From a bacterium (GTDB taxonomy: Bacteria > Armatimonadota > Fimbriimonadia > Fimbriimonadales > Fimbriimonadaceae): DNA of 64,000 nt. Below, one piece after another: positions 61,311-64,000 of this stretch. Position 1 is the first letter of the stretch; every line of letters starts with the position of its first letter. The notes beneath the pieces were generated by a model. It was not told where the DNA came from. It did not search any database and saw only the letters and a list, made by a program, of their open reading frames with translations. The stretch spans positions 1 through 64,000 of the forward strand of contig JAIXQR010000003.1 in assembly GCA_027485645.1 (NCBI GenBank), written 5' to 3'. The translations under genes and the position numbers were made by a program.

Positions 61311-62417
61311 CTACAGGCCGAGATCTTCGTCCAGCGGTTCGTCTTCGCTCACCGGTTCTGGCGGCATCTTCGCCATCTCGGCCAAGAACATCTCCCGGAC
61401 CTTCTTATCGATCTCGGTGAAGACTTCCGGATGTGATTCCAAGAAGTTTCGGGCATTATCGCGGCCCTGCCCCAATCGGATTTCGCCGTAGTTGAAGTAG
61501 GTCCCCGATTTTTGAATGATGCCTTTGAGGGACGCCATGTCGAGAACGTCGCCTGCTCGGCTGATTCCCTTGCCAAAAATCATGTCGAACTCGGCCGTCT
61601 TAAACGGTGGCGCGACCTTGTTCTTCACAACCTTCACCTTGGTCCGAGCGCCAATTTGGTCCGTTCCGGTTTTGATTGCGTCGCCCTTTCGGACTTCGAG
61701 CCGGACGCTCGCCCAGAACTTAAGAGCTCGACCGCCGGGCGTCGTTTCTGGGTTGCCGTACATCACGCCAATCTTCTCGCGAAGCTGGTTGATGAAGATG
61801 GCAGCGGTGCGGGACTTGTTGAGCGTTCCACCAAGCTTTCGCAGCGCCTGACTCATCATTCGAGCCTGGATACCGACAAACGTGTCGCCCATCTCGCCTT
61901 CGATTTCCGCCTTTGGAACGAGGGCGGCAACCGAGTCGATGACGACGATGTCGATGGCACCCGACTTAGTGATGGCATCGGCGATTTCCAAAGCTTCTTC
62001 GCCGTTGCTTGGCTGAGAAATGTACAGCCGGTCGACGTCTACGCCCAGGGTGCGGGCGTACTCCGTATCAAGCGCGTGCTCCGCATCAACGTATAGGGCA
62101 AGTCCGCCAAGCTTCTGCGCTTCGGCAACACAGTGGAGGGCGAGGGTCGACTTACCGCCGGATTCAGGTCCGTAGATTTCGGTGATTCGACCTCGGGGAA
62201 GACCACCTATCCCGAGCGCCATGTCAAGCGAAAGTGATCCAGTTGGAATGGCTTCAATTCCAACTCGGCTGGTATCGCCCATGCGCATGACCGCGCCTTT
62301 GCCGAACGATCGCTCTACCTGACCAAGCGCGGCTTCTAACGCCTTCTCGCGGTCTGACTTGTCAACGTTTACTTCTGAATTCGCGGCTGCCTTTCTCACG
62401 GGTTCCTCTTCACTCAC
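61311..62417 (-). CDS. recA: recombinase RecA
   Basis: A 368-residue protein. Walker [14 protein letters not shown] (consensus GPESSGKTT), Walker [21 protein letters not shown], the loop motif [21 protein letters not shown], and an acidic C-terminus ([15 protein letters not shown]). It forms the filament for strand exchange and SOS induction. The start is GTG at 62417 with no clear ribosome site. No recognisable LexA box (E. coli or Gram-positive type) was seen upstream. recX follows. Confidence 0.98.
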   Translation of the reverse strand: MSEEEPVRKAAANSEVNVDKSDREKALEAALGQVERSFGKGAVMRMGDTSRVGIEAIPTGSLSLDMALGIGGLPRGRITEIYGPESGGKSTLALHCVAEAQKLGGLALYVDAEHALDTEYARTLGVDVDRLYISQPSNGEEALEIADAITKSGAIDIVVIDSVAALVPKAEIEGEMGDTFVGIQARMMSQALRKLGGTLNKSRTAAIFINQLREKIGVMYGNPETTPGGRALKFWASVRLEVRKGDAIKTGTDQIGARTKVKVVKNKVAPPFKTAEFDMIFGKGISRAGDVLDMASLKGIIQKSGTYFNYGEIRLGQGRDNARNFLESHPEVFTEIDKKVREMFLAEMAKMPPEPVSEDEPLDEDLGL

Positions 62418-62840
62418 TTTACCAAAGAAAGAATAAAAATGCTAGACAAAAGAATACATATTTTTTGAAGATTTGAATTGGAATGTAGACGAGTGTACGG
62501 TAATGGAAACCCGGGACACGATTTTTTGAAGGAAAATCCAATAGCCTGTTTCTCGTTGGGACACGGCAGCGTTGCCGGAAGCCGAACGTTGCCGCGATCA
62601 AAGCGGCTTATGTTTTCTGCTTTGCAGATAGCTTTTTTCCTCTGTCGGGATAAAACATTGACGAAACCAACTCGATACTGGATTCCATAAATAGCACTCG
62701 TACCTGCGGTTGACCTGGCAATTGCCATCGTTAAACCTTGGTGACTCTGGTCGATGTCCATTTGGCATCGGCCAGTTCTTCTTTAAACCCCTTCCATTTG
62801 CTCGGCACGCTCGGGGAGCGTCCAGTAGAATGTCGCTACG
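62418..62840. other. intergenic region between recA and the binding-protein gene
   Basis: A 423-base gap, AT-rich near 62430-62470 (TTTTTTGAAGA, AATACATATTT). It holds a minus-strand ORF of 115 codons that overlaps the recA start and has no family resemblance. No RNA gene, SOS box or riboswitch was recognised. It must carry the recA promoter on the minus strand and the TAGAAT at its right end. Confidence 0.6.
62826..62831 (+). promoter_or_regulatory. -10-like TAGAAT upstream of the binding-protein gene
   Basis: TAGAAT lies 9 bases before the TTG at 62841. The same word precedes the RDD start (48836) and ribBA (minus strand, 16654). The only TTG-type -35 nearby (TTGCTC at 62798) has a 22-base spacer, so it is weak. 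Confidence 0.4.
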
Positions 62841-64000
62841 TTGATCTCGGCCCGACTTCGATCGTTTCTGCTTGCTGGTCTCAGTTTGCTACTTGGATCG
62901 AGTGCGCTGGCGCAAACCGAAGCCCCCACCGAGATCCGAATGATGGCCGGGCCCGGATACGGAATTCCTCCCAAAGAAGCCACCGCAACGACGGCCCAGA
63001 TTCGCCGCGCCGTATTTGAAGAGTTCCACCGTACGAATCCCGACGTCCGCGTTGTCAATGCCGGCGGGCTCAACCTGGTCGGTCCGCAAGCAGACAACAT
63101 GTTCCTGATGTCGATGGCCGGCGACCGTGCGCCGGATGTCTTTTACGTCAACTTTCGGCAGTACTACACGTTCGTTGAGCAAGGCTTTTGCCGGCCGGTA
63201 GACGACCTCATCGCGCAAGACCCCGATGTCATGGCTCGGGTCAACCCGACCGTTCTAAAGGTCCTCAAGAGCTTTGACGGCAAGTCGTACGCCATTCCGT
63301 TTTTCCAGGTCGCCGTAGCGCTGTACTACCGAAAGGACTTCTTTCTGGAAGTCGGCCTTGACCCCGCGAAGCCACCGGAAAACTGGGATCAGTTCTACGA
63401 ATACTGCCTAAAGCTCACGAAGCCAGGACGCAGTGGTTACGCCCTCAGCCAGGTGCCGAGCTACCACTGGCAAAACTTCCTCTACCAAGCTGGCGGCGAA
63501 GTGGTCGCCCCAACCGAATCTGGCGTTTGGCAGTCGAAGATCAATTCGAAAGGCGGTGAGCTTGCCGTCGACTACTTCCGGAAGCTGTTCCTGAAGCAGA
63601 AAGACGGCACTGGTCCCGTCGCCCACATTGCCACCGACTTTACGACCGACGTGAACACCGGCAAGATGGCGATGTGGTTCGGCTACACGAACGACGTCGT
63701 GCTCAACCAAAGCGATCTCAGCCCGAGCGTCATCGGCGTCAGTGCCCTTCCAGCCGGGCCGGCGGGAAGAAGCAACGAAATCAACGCCGGAATGTGGGCG
63801 ATTTCTTCGCGAGTGAAGGATCCGAAAAAGCTGGACGCTTGCTGGCGCTTCATCAAGTTCTTCGCCGGAGATGAAGCCGCGCGGGTGAACACCCAAAAGT
63901 GCGTTGAGCTTGGAATCGGAAACCTCGTGAACCCGGTCTGGCTGGAGAAGTTTGGCTACGACGATTACCTCTCGCAAGTCGATCCCAGCTACGTCAAAGC
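62841..64000 (+). CDS. extracellular sugar-type ABC solute-binding protein (3' partial)
   Basis: Open to the end of the window, 386 codons. The TTG at 62841 gives MISARLRSFLLAGLSLLLGS, a signal peptide ending SALAQ. A stop in frame at 62826-62828 fixes the upstream limit. The mature region has the family-1 binding-protein pattern: a VFEEFHRTNPDVRVV start, ADNMFLMSMAGDRAPDVFY, SYAIPFFQVAVALYYRKDFF, PENWDQFYEYCLKL and KMAMWFGYTNDVVLNQS. It would deliver a sugar or glycerol-phosphate-like solute to an ABC importer, probably encoded just beyond the window. Confidence 0.9.
   Translation, partial: MISARLRSFLLAGLSLLLGSSALAQTEAPTEIRMMAGPGYGIPPKEATATTAQIRRAVFEEFHRTNPDVRVVNAGGLNLVGPQADNMFLMSMAGDRAPDVFYVNFRQYYTFVEQGFCRPVDDLIAQDPDVMARVNPTVLKVLKSFDGKSYAIPFFQVAVALYYRKDFFLEVGLDPAKPPENWDQFYEYCLKLTKPGRSGYALSQVPSYHWQNFLYQAGGEVVAPTESGVWQSKINSKGGELAVDYFRKLFLKQKDGTGPVAHIATDFTTDVNTGKMAMWFGYTNDVVLNQSDLSPSVIGVSALPAGPAGRSNEINAGMWAISSRVKDPKKLDACWRFIKFFAGDEAARVNTQKCVELGIGNLVNPVWLEKFGYDDYLSQVDPSYVK

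Noticed and set aside
62418-62500. SOS box for recA
   Set aside because: No CTGT-N8-ACAG or GAAC-N4-GTTC pattern is visible near the promoter region.
62414-62761. 115-codon minus-strand ORF upstream of recA
   Set aside because: It overlaps the recA start, has no recognisable domain or good start context, and reads like AT-rich promoter sequence.

Overview
The window looks like a chromosomal segment of a GC-rich diderm bacterium, most plausibly from Armatimonadota (Fimbriimonas-like). This is an inference from gene content, not a database result: TolC and LpxB, lipoproteins, a PEP-CTERM protein, a DUF1559-type prepilin, RNase Y/YmdB, many GTG and TTG starts, and start codons lying just 6-9 bases after -10-like hexamers. 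There is no phage, insertion sequence, CRISPR array, rRNA or tRNA that I can see. Genes are tightly packed, with many 4-base overlaps, and several convergent pairs share terminal codons.

Layout. 1-2172: end of a multi-module glycosyltransferase. 2.4-10.1 kb: an envelope module with an OmpR-type regulator, a histidine kinase and a Spy/CpxP-like secreted protein in one operon, divergent from a TolC / HlyD / MacB-like permease operon. The kinase sensor region and the secreted protein share unusual Gly-Pro-Gln-rich tracts, and short repeated elements occur at both ends of the tolC-hlyD pair. 10.1-18.9 kb: oxidoreductases, a HIT-like protein, a PEP-CTERM protein, a ribBA / BamE-like / map operon and a lysine-dehydrogenase-like gene. 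18.9-20.5 kb: ruvA-ruvB. 20.6-23.5 kb: esterase, Uma2 nuclease, prepilin, DUF429. 23.5-27.0 kb: four overlapping genes encoding two ABC-2 type exporters. 27.1-34.3 kb: ndk, a DYILD-repeat secreted protein, rimO, an isomerase, ppc, and a PhyH-like enzyme with H-S-G in place of H-x-D. 34.4-49.6 kb: polA, lepB, TfoX-like, pdxS, a THUMP-like methyltransferase, a subtilase, ispE, lpxB, DUF58 and RDD proteins.

49.6-62.4 kb is a genome-maintenance region: recF with a DUF721/DciA-type gene, a ComEC split into two coupled genes, valS, a perfect parS site, cdsA, then rny-ymdB and recA-recX. The parS palindrome and the recF-DUF721 pair suggest that this part lies near the replication origin, although dnaA, dnaN and gyrB are not in the window. 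The window ends inside a sugar-type ABC solute-binding protein gene.

Strongest items to follow up: the Cpx-like operon with matched low-complexity domains, the PhyH enzyme with a halogenase-like metal motif, the parS site and origin-like context, the split ComEC, the apparent leaderless starts, and the hairpin over the ymdB start.
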